Shown here piece after piece: positions 41,756-55,179 of a stretch of 64,000 bases of DNA. Within the stretch, counting starts at the first letter, position 1. Each line of letters begins with the position of its first letter. Source of the DNA: Paracyclopina nana (Eukaryota > Arthropoda > Copepoda > Cyclopoida > Cyclopettidae); contig JAGUCH010000002.1 in NCBI GenBank assembly GCA_019096065.1, forward strand, positions 12,846,501 through 12,910,500, in the 5' to 3' direction. Below the pieces are notes generated by a model. That model did no database searches. It saw only the letters and a list, made by a program, of their open reading frames with translations, and was not told where the DNA came from. The position numbers were made by a program, and so were the translations under genes.

Positions 41756-44700
41756 ATGGATAAGTCCCAATTTTGCCGTGATCCTTGGTGGAATTCAACT
41801 TTGACATGGAACACAACAACTCCCTTGCTCACAGACTGCTTCAAAAACTGCGTAATTTTCATTTACCTGAAACAAAGCTAAAATGTGAAGCTTCTATCAT
41901 TTTCTCAACTTAGGTATTGATTCCCTTGCCATGCGTCCTGCTTTGGATTTTCGTCCCGTTTTGGATCAGACTGATCTTAAAGCGGCCAAACGCATCCCAA
42001 TATCCTCTTCGCCGGAAAAAAGTCTACACTGTCTTGCTCAAGCTTGCCGCCAAACTCTTTCTGACTGTGGCGTCATGTATCCAAATTTTCCAGCGAGTGG
42101 GGCATCACCTTTTTCCCGGCGATGTGGTTGGGCCTGCCATGCTGTCAATGACTTACCTTCTCACCCTCTGTTTGACAGCGTTTGAAAGGCTGCACCAAGT
42201 ACACACTTCACCCCTACAATTCCACTTTTGGCTCATCCACTCGCTCTTGTCAGTCCCCCAATTCTATGAAGATATCCTCTCCTTGCTGGATTCAGACCTT
42301 TCATGGCCAAGGTTGCTATCAGTAGCCAGTGGGCCCCCCATAACACTAGTCATTGTCTGCCTACATTCCATTTCTGATGAGCTCCATGATGAAGACAACT
42401 ATGAAGCTCCGGAAACTCGAGCCTCTCATTTCTCCAACATTTTCTTCACCTGGATGGATGCACTAATTGTGAAAGGCTTCAAGACCAACTTGGTTCAGTC
42501 GGAGCTGCCCAAAAATCCCGAAATCCTGGACGTTGGTTCCAATGTGAAGAGCTTTTTAGGAGGATGGGAGGCTGCAGTGGACCAAACGGGAGCTTCAATG
42601 ATCAATCAAGTCGACGGCCAAAAAATAGTCTCCATCTGGCCAGTGCTATTCAAAACGTATGGTCTGAGGATGCTTTTTAGCCTCGTTTTGGGTCTGGTGC
42701 ATACCCTCATCACTTTTGCCAATCCTCTGATATTGGACCTCCTCATAAGTCATGTGCAGAACAAGGACGCCGAAGCTTGGAAAGGCTTTCTGTTCATCAC
42801 TATCTTATTTATGAGTAATGTCTTGTGGACTTTGTCATTCCACATCTACATCCACCATGTGACTGTGATTGGCCTCCAGATCAGATCTAGTGCAATTTCG
42901 TCAATCTTTAGGAAATCTTTGAAGCTATCCAACAAAGCCAGAGCCAGATTCACCACTGGTGAAATCCAAAATTTCATGAGCGTGGATGCTCAGCGACTAC
43001 TGGATTCCTTGCCTTACATTCCGAATGTTCTACTCTCACCCATCATTGTTGTGCTGGCATTGGTGATGCTCTATCAGCAACTAAAGGTAGCTGCTTTGGG
43101 CAGCATTGGCATTCTGCTAATCCTGGTGCCAATCAACGTGTGGGGCACAAGAAAGTGTGAGCAAATGCAAGAGAGCCAGATGCAAGCGAAAGATGAGCGC
43201 ATCAAGCTGATGAACGAGGTCTTGCCTGGCATGAAAGTCATCAAGCTGTTTGCATGGGAGAATGCTTTCATGAAAAGAGTGAACAATGTGCGAGAGTCCG
43301 AGGTCAATATATTGAGGTACTTGGCCAAGTTGTGGGCCTTGACCAACTTTACCTACGCTTGCAGCCCATTTATGGTCACTGTTGTGGTCTTCTTTGCCTA
43401 CACGATGATTGACCCAGTGAACAATGTGCTAGATGCCTCCAAGATTTTTGTCAGCTTGGCCATTTTTGGCATCATGAGGCTCCCCTTGGTCATGTTCCCA
43501 TGGGCTTTGACCGAAAGCATCCAGTTTTTCGTGTCTGTCAAGCGCATCAACAAGTTTCTCAACGCAGAGGAGCTTGACCCGGATTTGGTTGGTGACCAGA
43601 TTGAAAACGAGGCTAATGTGATCGAGATCAAGAACGCGTCTTTGGCTTGGGGTGAAGATGAGGAGGAGCACCTCAAGGACATTTGCTTAGACATTAAGCA
43701 AGGCTCTCTGACTGCAATTGTTGGTCAGGTAGGATCTGGCAAGAGCTCACTGTTGAGTGCAATTCTGGGAGAGATGGACCTGAAGCAGGGATCAATCAAC
43801 AAGCAGTCCAGCAGTCATAGGTTAGCCTATGTGGCTCAGCAGGGCTGGATCCAAAACCTGTCACTCAAGGACAACATCCTCTTTGATCAAGCCTTCAATG
43901 AGAACCGTTACAAGGAAACCTTGGAGGCTTGTGCGCTGCTGTCAGACCTTGAAATGCTTCCAGGAGGAGACGGGACTGAAATAGGAGAAAACGGCATCAA
44001 TTTGTCTGGAGGCCAAAAGCAAAGGGTCAGCATTGCCAGGGCAGTCTACTCAGACTCGGATATTTACATTATGGATGATCCTCTATCAGCAGTGGATGCC
44101 CATGTGGGCAAGCACATTTTTGAGAAAGTCATCAGCTCTTCCACGGGCATTTTAAAGGATAAAACAAGGATCCTTGCCACCAACAGCCTCCAGATTTTAA
44201 AGCACATGGATCAAGTGGTGGTGATGCGCAGTGGTCGCATTGAGGAGATGGGCACCTACACAGAGCTGCTTGCCAAAAAGGGAGCCTTTGCAGAGTATTT
44301 GGCTCAACACCTGAAGGAGGACGCCCACATCGAAATCGAAAAGATCGAAGAGCTTGACGAGATTGACATAGATGTTGCATTGGCCTCTTCGGTCCCAGAT
44401 GTGGAGCCTATGATCGCTACAAGACCTGTGTCAATTGTGCGAAGCTTCGTGAGGAAAACCTCCATGTGTCAAGATTCCTTTTATGGCTCATCTCCAAACA
44501 CTCGTCTTCTTGGGCTTTCTCATGAGCTGGAGCCGGAGGTCACCTACTCACCATCGAAGGTGGGCAGCTGCCATTCCAGGGATAGTCATTTGGACTTTGG
44601 CAGGCCAGCGGTTCCCACGGAAGATGAAGGCCTCCTTATTTCTGGAGACGAGGCGTCAACATCTCAAGAAGAGTTCATCTCTAGGCTGATTGACGATGAA

Positions 44701-46464
44701 ATGGCTCTCACCGGTAGAGTGAAATGGGGAGTCTACAAAGACTACGCAAAAAGTGTCGGCCTGCTCGCGTCTTTCCTCTGCGTGATGCTTTACATTTTGG
44801 GCTCGGCTCTGCATGCAACCAGCAACATTTGGCTCTCCTACTGGTCTGACTTCAATGGAGCCCACAATGCCAGTGAGGTGACCGGGGCCCTTTCCTTCTA
44901 TCTGGGAATCTATGCGGCCTTTGGGTGCTCTGAAGCATTGATCGAATTCACCCGAGATCTCATGCTGTTCCTATGCTGTGCCAAGGCTTCGAAGGTGCTC
45001 CACCAAAGACTCCTCTACTCGGTCATGAGAAGCCCCATGTCATTCTTTGACACCAACCCGACAGGGCGCATTGTCAACCGGTTCTCGGCGGACATTGACA
45101 AGATAGACCTCACGATCCCATTCCAGTTCTCGGACTTTTTATGGTGCGCCTGTGAAGTGGTTGCCACGCTCTTCATCATCTCTTATTCTACCCCCAACTT
45201 TTTATTTGTTATTGCTCCTTTATTCGTTGTCTATGTGCTCATCCAGCGATTTTACATCAAGTCATCGAGGCAACTGAAGAGGCTGGAAGCCATTAGCAAG
45301 TCGCCATACTTGTCTCATTTCACAGAGACTGTCACTGGTGCTGCCACCATCAGGGCTTATGGCCACCTGGATCGTTTTGTGATGGAGTCCGAATCGAAGG
45401 TGGCTGCAAATGTTTGCTGCAACTACTACAACTATTGCTCCAATCGCTGGCTCGGCATCAGGATTGAGACTTTGGGCAACATTATCATCTTTTTTGCTGC
45501 CCTTTTTGCCATACTCAGTCGTGACACACTATCAGCAGGCAAAGTTGGCCTCTCCATCTCCTATGCAATGCAAGTGACGGACACGTTGACCTGGATGGTG
45601 CGAATGATTTGTGATTTGGAGACAAATTGTGTCTCCATTGAGCGTATCCTTGAGTACATCAATGGCAACCCTCAAGAGGCCAACTGGGAGAGCGACCAGA
45701 CGCAAGACATGCCCAAGGAGTGGCCAAGCGAAGGAAAAATTGATCTTTTGGACTATCAGACTCGCTACAGGCCAGGCCTGGATCTTGTCCTCAAAGGAAT
45801 CAACTTGGCCATTGACAAGGAGATGAAAGTGGGCGTTTGTGGACGCACCGGAGCTGGCAAGTCGAGCTTGACATTGTCATTGTTCCGAATCATTGAGCCT
45901 GCGAATGGCAGCATTGTCATAGATGGCAAAGATGTCTCGGAGCTTGGCCTGCATGATTTGCGCTCGAGGCTCACAATTATTCCGCAAGATCCGGTCCTGT
46001 TTACAGGCAATGTGCGATTTAACCTAGACCCGACTGAAAAGTGCAACGATGACGCACTTTGGACTGCCCTTGAACACGCGCATCTCAAGGCTCATGTTGA
46101 GACACTTGAGGGTGGCCTTGACCACGAAGTCAACGAGGGTGGCTCCAACTTTTCCGTGGGCCAAAGGCAACTCCTTTGCTTGGCCAGAGCTCTGCTCAGG
46201 AAAACCAAGATATTGGTCCTGGATGAGGCCACCGCTGCAATTGATATGGAAACGGATCATCTCATCCAGAAGACAATCCGGCGAGAATTTGCCGACTGCA
46301 CCGTGATCACCATTGCTCATCGGCTCAACACCATCATGGATTCGGACAAGATTGTGGTCCTGAGCCAGGGTCGTGTAGTCGAATATGACTCCCCGTCCGC
46401 CCTTTTAAACCGCGAAGATTCCGCTTTGCGTTCAATGGCCAAAGATGCCAATATTCTATTTTAG
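41756..46464 (+). CDS. ABCC-type (MRP1-like) multidrug resistance transporter
   Basis: Exon 1 is 41756-41851 and exon 2 is 41914-46464, joined in phase 0 across a 62-bp intron, giving 1548 residues (human ABCC1 has 1531). Exon 1 begins MDKSQFCRDPWWNSTLTW, matching the extracellular N-terminus of MRP1 (Phe-Cys, Trp-Asn-x-Thr-Trp-Asn), which confirms the small exon. TMD0, TMD1, NBD1, TMD2 and NBD2 follow in that order. NBD1 has Walker A GQVGSGKSS (about 636), signature LSGGQKQR and DDPLSAVD. NBD2 has GRTGAGKSS (about 1342), signature FSVGQRQL and DEATAAID. The known role is ATP-driven efflux of glutathione, glucuronide and other organic-anion conjugates across the plasma membrane. Having nearly the whole gene in one 4.5-kb exon is unusual for this family. 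Confidence 0.95.
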
Positions 46465-46938
46465 ACATCATTTTAGAGTGAGTAAAGATTTCTACGTAAG
46501 TCGCAGTCTATTATTACGTAGCAACGCGCGAGACAGATCTGGCACCTGTCCAATTTCAGCAAGACATCAGCTGCTCACGTTGTTGCTCAAAGTTACTTAA
46601 AGAAAGCATGGCCACTTCAGTAGCGTTCTGAATTCAAGTCGGCAAAAAAGGCGATCCTTGCTTTGTTCTTCAAGAAGGTGTGTGACCCCAAAAATTGGAA
46701 CTGCAATGACAAAAGTGCTCTTTGTCGGGATTTTCGTACACCTTGTCAGTTTATGAGAAGGTCCCAAGAGAGATACACATTATAGCTTTTTCTCAATTTG
46801 CAACAAGAAGAGGGGAAAGCCATGGCCTTGCTTCGTGCAGCGTGAACAAATCACCCTTTGAAGCTGATATTTGCGTTCTCATCCAATTATTCTCGAACAA
46901 AGCAGCTAAAAAAAGGCCGAGGTGCATTTTCAATTGCA

Positions 46939-49900
46939 ATGAGCACATCAATCATGAAGGAGAGCGAATCTAGTAGTAACAATGGCGGTGAGGAAGAAGC
47001 CACCACTGCTTCGGTGGTCACCCCAGACATGCTCTACAAGCTCTCGAAAAAAATTGCTCAACTCACCAAAGTTATTTATTCGCTCAACACAAAAAACGAC
47101 GACCTCGAGGTCGACCTCGACGCCATGCGCAGCAACTACGAGGAGAAATTGCTGCTGTGCCAGGAGCAGCTCCAGATTGCCCAAAATCATGCCATTACTG
47201 GAACTCGCCCGACTTCATTGGTCAATGGAGGCCACAATCATGAGTAAGCCTCGAATTTCCCCGATAACGTCATCAGATGATATATTAAGAGCGCTCGTCG
47301 TCGTTATTTTTTCCCCAGGATGATGGAGGCTACCGAGGCCAAGTCAGCATTAGACGAGGCTGTGCAAGCTCTAAAATTGTCAGAAAACAAGTTAAAATCC
47401 ATGGAACAAGAGCTGATTGAGAAAAATTCGGAACTGGAGAGCCTCCGGAGGGATGCTCAGCAGCAGCCCAGACCTCAATTTTTCGAGGCCAGTTGTCAGA
47501 CCAGCATAAGTGAATGTGATCGCTCGAAATCGAGTCCCACGCAAGGGAAAGCCAATAACAGTGCTTTTTTGGAGCAACAAGTAAGTGCAAGCATCAGTAT
47601 CTCAGTGACAAGATAAAGGAAACATTACAAGTTTCAAACGCGATAGCTAGTTAACCCTAATATTTAGCTTGACTCATTTAAAAAAAATGCTTAATGGTAC
47701 TTGCTTAACAATTTTAAAATACCTGCGTAAATTGTGTCATAGCAAGGAAAAATAGAAAGCCGAATTTAGCTTTGTTTTAAATATTCTTGTAAAATATAGG
47801 CAAATCATTTTCCGATATGGGATATCAAGCTATATGTGTATATATCTATCTACGTACGTACCATTTCTATGTATAGAATTCCAAAAGTAAATGAATGAAT
47901 AGAGGAGTGAAAAGAAAAAATTGCAAGACCTGATTAGAACCTATTTTATGTATGGAATTTATTTTTCAAAGATAGCTTGTGCCACATTTTTTGTGAAAAT
48001 TTGTTTGAGCAAAACATATTTTTGTGGTCGAGGCGTTAATTTGTCTTTCGCACCTCAATACAAAAAATGAATGACAAATCTTGGAACCTTAAGAAAAGAG
48101 GGGAAAAATTAAGGTTCTGCATTAAGATAAATGTGTTAGTAGAATAATAGCCTATTCATGTGCCAAGCCTAATTTTCAGAAAGCAAAAATTTTTGTAAAG
48201 CTAAATTGTTTTATGTGGGATCTAGTGGAATATCGAGAGCATAAATATTTTGCATAAAAAACGACCTTTTTCTTTTCAAAGAGGAAGTCTACTATTGGCC
48301 GTGTCATATGCATATGGAGATTTTTCTTCTTTCTGCTAGGGATTTGCCGCGCATGATCTTGAAGATTATTATGGGTACATGAACGGGACATTATATCTTT
48401 GTATCGTTTTGGGCCAAAATCAGCATACCTACCTCACTGAACAGAAATAAAATAATGGCTCAAAGCAATACTTATATTCAAGCTCTGGGATAAGGGAGTA
48501 AAATACGCAACTAACTACTGAGCCAAATGCGCATCTATTAAAATTCCTTACTTTTTGTCCAACTACTATTTATGTGTGCAACTATTTTAGTGAGCAACAA
48601 TATGGATAAACATACTTATATGTTTCAAGTGAAAGCATCAATATTTAGTATCTTTAGAAATCCTTACAGAAAAAAAATTCTCGCAGACAACATTCTATAT
48701 TTGAACCGAAAATGGTACAAAAGTAAATACGGCAAAGATGATCAATATTTCTTCAAAGTGAACGTATTCTAGACGCGAAAAACTAACATCGATACAAGGG
48801 GAGAAGTCACTAAGGCCTAAAATAGGGGTAGATTTTAGAATCTAAAATAATATAGTGGGTTTTAAAGCCTAAACTTTTTTGGCTCTGGGTTTTAAGATCT
48901 AAAGGTTTGGATACTAAAGCGTAATATCTGGATGTTAACATCTAACTATATGGGTTTTAAGATCTACATTGAAAAAAACATCAAGTTTTTATTCCTAGTT
49001 TTCAAAATCCAGTCAAATAGTTTTTTAAGATCTTTTAGTTCTGAAAAGTGACTTTCAATAGAAAACTTGCAGGAGCTTTGTATTTTTCATAAGTATATTT
49101 CATAAGTTTATATTTTCTCTTTAAAACGTGAAGAGCCATTAATAAACATGTATTTTGGTTAGCTAATAATAATATGTGCTTTCCAATAACAAAAATAATA
49201 TGTTGTGAAAACTTCAATTTCTTGTTACTGTCTAGTTTTGAAGCTGTTAGGTCTTAAAATCTTGTTCTGTAGATCTTGAAACCCAAATACAGCTCAAATC
49301 AATTTTTCAACTTAGATCTTAGTTCCCAAATCCAAAAAATTGTAGGTTTTAAAACCCATTTTTTAGATCCTAAAATCCACCACATTTTAGGCCTTAGTGA
49401 CGGTACCCGATACAGGAAGGCTATTTTTAAATGCCTGCATGTAGACTTTTCCTAATTGACATATATTTTAAAAGTGGCTAGGATGAAATATTATTTGTCA
49501 TGGTTCTTGCACGTAGGTAAAGCAACTGAAAAAAGATAAGCAGGAGCAAGCATTCAAGATTGACCGACTAGATGTGATCAACGAGAGTTTCCGTCTTGAG
49601 GCCGAGACGCTCAAGACCGAGCTGAAGGAGTTGACCAAGGAGAAAAACAAGCTGCAGCTTGAGCTGTCAGCAGCCCGAATCCAGATCAACTATGACAAGG
49701 AGGTGAAGGGCAACAACAATGATGCTGTGGACTCTGGCAAGAAGCTGGACGACCAGTTCACCGACGAGCTACTGGAGAAGGTAGAGACTTTGACCAAGGA
49801 GAAGGCTGATCTTTCCAGGGCCTTGGAGGAGGCCAAGGTGAGCGAGGTTGCAGCCCAGAAGGGTCTGGAGCAGCTACGGCAGGAAAAGTTGATTGACGAT

Positions 49901-52900
49901 GTCAAGCATCAGGGGAAAAACAAGAGCCAGCAGACAGAAGAGTCTGGTTGCGAGGGGTGCAAGGCCAAGGGGGAGATCATTGAGGCTTTAGAGGCGCAAG
50001 CGGGGAGATTGCAAGGGGAAAAGGCTGATTACGAGTCAAGGCTGGAAGAGGTGACTAAGGTGGCTGCGGAGGCCAAGGCGTCGGATTCAGTGCAACACGA
50101 AACGCTGCTCGCGGATCTGAGGTCAGAAACGCTCAGGCTGCAAGCCATGCTTGAGCGCGAGTCCGACAAGTCTCACCGTGAGCTTGAGCAGCTCTCGGAT
50201 GAGCTCAAGACGAAGCAGGCCGGATTGGAGGCCGCTCGCCAGGATTACGAGGTCGCCCAGCAAAAGCTCGTGGAAATCGAGTCTGTTGCGAAAGCTGACC
50301 GGGAAGCGCTGCTCCAGACTGCCCAAGCTGAGCGGGAGTCATTGCTGCAGCAGTTGTCGGAGAGCAAGGACCGCGAGTTGCAGACCAGGATCGACATGGG
50401 GCAAAACTCGGAAAAGTTGTGCGCCATCGAGGAGCGCTGCAAAAGCATAGAAAAGGAGCGAGACGACCTGAAGCGCAAGTGCACGGAGATCGAGGCCAAA
50501 ATGGACGTGCTCAGCCGGAGTGAACAGGCCGCCGAGAGGGATGCCAACGAGAGGCTGGTCCAGCTGGAGAAAGCCCTGGAAGAGGCGCTGATAGAGCGCG
50601 AGGAGATCCTTGAGGCCGCCGAGAAGGAGATCCAGGCGCAGAAGACCATCGCCATAGAGACGGAGCAGAAAATGATGGACGACTTCGAGTGGAAGTTGCG
50701 TGAGATCGAGAGTGAATATCGCGAGAAGATCAAGCTGGTCGAGGATGGCGTGGACGCCAAGGTGAAGGCTGCTCGGGACGAGCTCACTCGGGCCAAGGAC
50801 GAGGAGTTCGCCCGGATGTCCATCAGCATGAAACGAGAAATGGAGGACAAAATCCGGCTGGAGCGCAATGCGCTGAAGGCAGCTCTGGATTCGCAGAATT
50901 CGGCGCAAAGGGAAAAGGCCATTGAACTGTACAGGCTTGAGAAAGATCACGAGATCCGCATCCTGCAAAAGTCCTGGGAAGAAGAGCAGTCCAGGCTCCA
51001 TCGGGAGATCCAAAAGATGGAAAGGAAAGTGGACAATTTGCCGCACGACATCGAGGCTGCGACGAGGTCACTGCGATCCGAATGCGATCTTCGCGTTCAA
51101 GAGGAGCGGCGACAAATGGCGAGAATGGAGGAGAAGCACCTGGCAGACATTGTCCAGCTTCGCAACGAGATGAGCGGCGAGATGCTCCGAGTTCAAGCCC
51201 AGTGTGATGAGCGCATTGCCGAGTATGAGGCCAAGCTGGAGGCCGCGCACGGCAAGCGCATGTCCTCCATGTTCCAAATGAAGGAGGAAGTCGAGGGAGA
51301 GTTCACCGAGCGGATGGAGCAGCTCCGAGACATGTACAAGAGTGAGCTGGAGCAGCAGAACGAAAGGCTGGAAGTTGAGCGGCAAAAGGCCAAGGAGCTC
51401 GAGGAGTCGCTGAGGCGAGCCATTGATGACAAGCAGCAGGAAATCGATGAGCTGAACGCCTATTGTCTTCAGCGTGAGGAGGAGACGGAGGCCAAAATCA
51501 ATGAGCTCCTCACCCGGCTCCAGGAGCAAACTGCCTTGGCTGTCAAGCTCCAAAACGAGCTTGATGAGTACGAGTGGTATGAGGAGGAGGAGGAGGAAGA
51601 AGGTGATCAGCCTCCGCGGCCTCCATCCACCAGCCACCACCGGCCTCACTCTCGGCCAGCCTCGGTGAAGCCTCTGGAGCAGCACAAATACCCCGAGGAG
51701 CCAGCAGAGGCTGATGTCAAGGAGGAGGAGGAAGAAGTACCGGAGGAAGAAGAGGAAATCGAGGAAGAAGAGGCTGCTCAAGAAGCAAACCATGCCTCAA
51801 TGACGTCACTGTATGCGACCGCGCCAACCTCAACAACCTCCGAGGTCAGTAGCTCGTCTGAGGTCTCGCGCGCACGCCACCCCAGTAGCAGTCCCTTACC
51901 CCCTCCGCGCACCAGGATACTGCTCACTGAACACGATCAGCCACCCCTAGCCGAAGAAGCCTTCCTGCCAACATCATCAAGCTCCGAGGCTGCAACCTCG
52001 GCCGGACCCGACAAGCCCCCACAACAGCAACAAACGTACGCCAATCCACTTAGATTTCTCTACCTCTAAAGCAGCAGGCAATTAACGATTATTCTTTATT
52101 ACTCAGTATACCGCTCTATATTGATTGCATACGCATATCGTCAGTATGTGCATAATTATTGATATAGCTAATTCTTCCACTCTTCTTTCTGCCACCGCCA
52201 TATTTTTCCTACTTTTACCCCGTGGCCCATTAGTTACTATATGTGTGTCTTCCGATGGGTTATTTTCCAGCGCATTTCGAAATTGCTCTCTTTCAAGGAA
52301 TGCAGCTGTATGTATGTAGCCAAAAATGAGTGTCGAAATCCTTTGTCTTGACGAGCTGCTAATTTAGTTGGCCGCGAGCCACGTTTTGACTATCCTCAAT
52401 GCGGAAGTTCACCTCGAGAGCAACTAGCCTAGATTTTCGAATTTTACCTTCTGCAATTGGCTCGTTAGCAGTGATTAATGCAGATTTTGTTTTGCAAGTG
52501 AAAGCAAAGGAATGCCCACTTAGCTTTCAAAAATGTAGGCCACTGTTTAGAGCGTTGCTCGCATTATTGATTTTTATCGTTCATATCGGACACCTTTGAA
52601 GTCTCAATCCTTTACACGACAGGGGGCAATAATAGAAGATTTTTCCTTTAAGCCCCACATCCTTTTACTTTTCTTCTACTACACGTCCGCCAAATTATGT
52701 ATCGATGAGGTCGCGCACATAATTTGACTGCTGCTGCCGCGATTTTCTTCATTGTTCATCGTACTAGAGTCTGGTTTGGAAAAAATTGACATTCGAGCAG
52801 CAACAATTCGATAACTTGAACAAGAAGAAGGCTAACAAGCCTGTAAATTGGTGCCTTCAAATAGTAACGTAAAAATGTTTTATATTTCTGCAATCATGTC

Positions 52901-53622
52901 ATAAATATTTATAGAACATAAAAATGGGCAATTTTGCAAAAAAAAAAAACAACCACCCTATTTTTCAGCTTTTTTATTTGTGTATATTTTTTGAAATGAG
53001 GAAAGCTATGAAAAGCACGTCATTGCAATGGAAAGCATACAGCTTTAGCTTTTTCAAGAACCTTGCAAGCAAATGTTCAGACACTTTCTATGATAGGCTC
53101 GTAAGAAAGTGTTGTAAATATCTAAAGAACAGGCTGCAAAACCGTGCGTGGACGTCACATTTTTTTCTGATCAGACTCTATCATTTACCCCCGTATTTCA
53201 CACGTGTTTCACACTCCAGGGCTGACCCTACGTGGAGCTCGAGGTCGACACCCGAGGATGAGGACAACCCCGTTTCCACTGCCTCCTCGGGATCCAAGCA
53301 AAGCAATAACTGGCCTCAGAGGCTGCTAAAGTCGGCCAGTGGGGTGCTTCGCCACCGCAATATTAGCAATGGACGCGAGGAAGACCGACAGTGCGTAGAT
53401 CATAACTTTTCTTCCATACCAAACGGAGGTCACGAGGCCGAGGCCGATGGGGAAGACTTTACAGACTTTTATAGCAAAAACGAGACCTCATCTTCGACCT
53501 CGGTCTCGTCCTCTAATGCTAACACCAACCATTTTCTGCTTCTTCCTCCGGCCACTACTGGCCGCATTTTCATAGCTTTGACTCTGATGCTGCTTTTGCA
53601 ATTTGCATGTCACAACTGCTAA
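46939..53622 (+). CDS. FAM184-like coiled-coil protein
   Basis: Four exons: 46939-47243, 47319-47580, 49517-52035 and 53220-53622. Introns are 75 bp, 1.94 kb and 1.18 kb; phases 2, 0 and 2 join, giving 1162 residues. Near the N-terminus MLYKLSKKIAQLTKVIYSLN followed by TKNDD is the conserved FAM184 start. A long alpha-helical coiled coil follows (about 190-850) rich in Glu, Lys and Leu, then acidic and Ser/Pro-rich segments. With exon 4 the protein ends in a hydrophobic run (GRIFIALTLMLLLQFACHNC) that could be a tail anchor. If the GTACGC donor at 52036 is not used, exon 3 runs on to a stop at 52067-52069 and the tail is lost. FAM184 proteins are poorly characterised. Intron 2 contains a palindromic repeat element (48806-49401). 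Confidence 0.8.
48148..48390. mobile_element. possible third, diverged MITE related to 22551-22934
   Basis: The right end reads TACATGAACGGGACA followed by TTA, one mismatch from the MITE terminus. The left end TAGCCTATTCATGTG after TAA matches at 11 of 15 positions. The interior is unrelated to the two larger copies and the flanking triplets are TAA and TTA, so the assignment is tentative. It lies in intron 2 of the FAM184-like gene. Confidence 0.35.
48806..49401. mobile_element. inverted-repeat element with CACTAAGG ends, in intron 2
   Basis: GTCACTAAGGCCTAAAAT at 48806-48823 is exactly inverted at 49384-49401. Both subterminal regions carry many imperfect copies of a GGGTTTTAAGATCTA-like motif, in both orientations. 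CACTA...TAGTG ends recall EnSpm/CACTA elements, whose transposase binds subterminal repeats, but the flanking trinucleotides differ (AGT and ACG), so no duplication supports this. It shares its architecture with 58626-59393. Confidence 0.65.
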
Positions 53623-55179
53623 CATAATCTTCCGCTATTTTCCTGAATCAATCAATTAGTAGGTCACACTGAAATATTGTCGACGTTATGCACATACTCC
53701 TTTGATTTTCACGCAATTCATGGCAAATAAAGCTCACACACACTCTTTTTGCCTCTTTTTGTTCGCTTTTACTTCTACGGTGGGTTATGCTTTCAATGTC
53801 ACCCGTTTTACTTTCTAGAAAGCGGAACTCTAGCCAGATGACCAGCAATGCTTCGTCCAACAGGAAGTCCCAATGCTCGCAGCAATAAAGGAGGAGCTTT
53901 TAAATAACTCGATGAGAAGATATTCTGTGTGGCTTTTACATACGTATCAATAAAACACTTTGGCTCATGTGCCTTCTGTGCCCTGCCCCTAAGTAAGGAT
54001 ACGACATCAAGTTTTAGTCTCTTTTTTTCAAAATCACAGGTTCGATGCAGGTCTTAAAATGTTAGCTTGTAAAGAGAGTAATATCAACGTTTGTTTGATT
54101 TTTGTATGAAAATAAAATAAGATATCAAGTGAGAATACTTTTCCTTGCTTTTTGTTTAACCGACTTCACCGTAAACGATACTCGATACTCATCAACAGCT
54201 AAACATGTTTTTTGGAAAAATTTACCAAGGTAGAGCTCTAACTACAGCTTTAATCGGAACGATAACTTAGTTTTGATTTGGGCGAATTAGCCCTTGACTC
54301 CCAAAGCCATCTACTTAATGCCAATATACTTTTCCGTAACTTTCTCCTCTCATCTTACGAAAAAGATCATCAACCACAAATATGACTTTCCTGAGAAATG
54401 CTCATCACTTAGAATGAGCATTAAAAATGTAAATCGCTTTCATTTAGCCTTTTTGGTGAATATTCATTAAATTAGGTCGACGAAAAAGCTACGATTTTCT
54501 CAGCTCAAACATGGAGTACATTTAGAGAACATCCTTGACACCAAGTTGCAGCAAGAGTTGAAAATTGCCATGGATATTGTATCAATTTTAAGCAAGGAAT
54601 TGTATTTTAATTGGTAATTGCCCGTCCTAATTTGGAGCAAAGAAGCAGGGGTCCCCTAATATTACGGACGCACAGAAACATGAAAATGCGGAAATGACTT
54701 CATTTGACCCCTCCGATTAAAATCACACCTTCTTGCGATTCCGTGAAATTAGAAACTAAATAATACGGACTCGAAATGAAGTAGAGATAAGCTTATGATT
54801 GGGATTATTTTTTATTTCTATTTAGTAAGGAAAACAGTGCTCTTTGACAATTCATTGTATGTTTTTGAAACTTTTTTAGGCTGCTAGATGTACTTATAAA
54901 AACTTTGGAGTTTCTGGAGCTGTGCAGAGCATGGATGCTGTATGCATTTTGCCTCAAAATTCATTTTTGGAGAAATTTTACTTATTTATGAGTTTGTGGC
55001 TCACTGTGTTAACAGTATTGGCAATATTCAAAATAACTACAATAATTTTTCTGAGCTCTTCTGTCTGGATGCAACAATTAATATTCTTTAAAAATGGTAT
55101 GATACTTTTTATCTGCTCCTTCAAGTATTTTTTATTAATTTTGGCTTCAATTGTAGAAAGATGATAATTATGACACAAT
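53623..55179. other. intergenic, 3' flank of FAM184-like gene
   Basis: Candidate poly(A) signals AATAAA occur near 53726, 53884 and 53950. No gene recognised. A diverged repeat at 54660-54790 has an inverted partner at 58360-58510. Confidence 0.45.
54660..54790 (+). repeat. dispersed repeat family C, left copy
   Basis: Contains GCGGAAATGACTTCATTT, GATTAAAATCACACCTTC and GATTCCGTGAAATTAG in the same order as the inverse of 58360-58510. The two copies are diverged but collinear and flank the 3-kb palindrome in opposite orientation. Confidence 0.55.

Noticed and set aside
48806-49401. Firm EnSpm/CACTA assignment
   Set aside because: The ends read CACTA...TAGTG, but the flanking triplets do not form a duplication and no transposase is present.
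49574-52069. The long coiled-coil ORF as a stand-alone gene starting inside exon 3
   Set aside because: Its apparent start is a GTG codon. The frame is open upstream to a clean acceptor at 49516 and joins in phase to the FAM184-like N-terminal exons.
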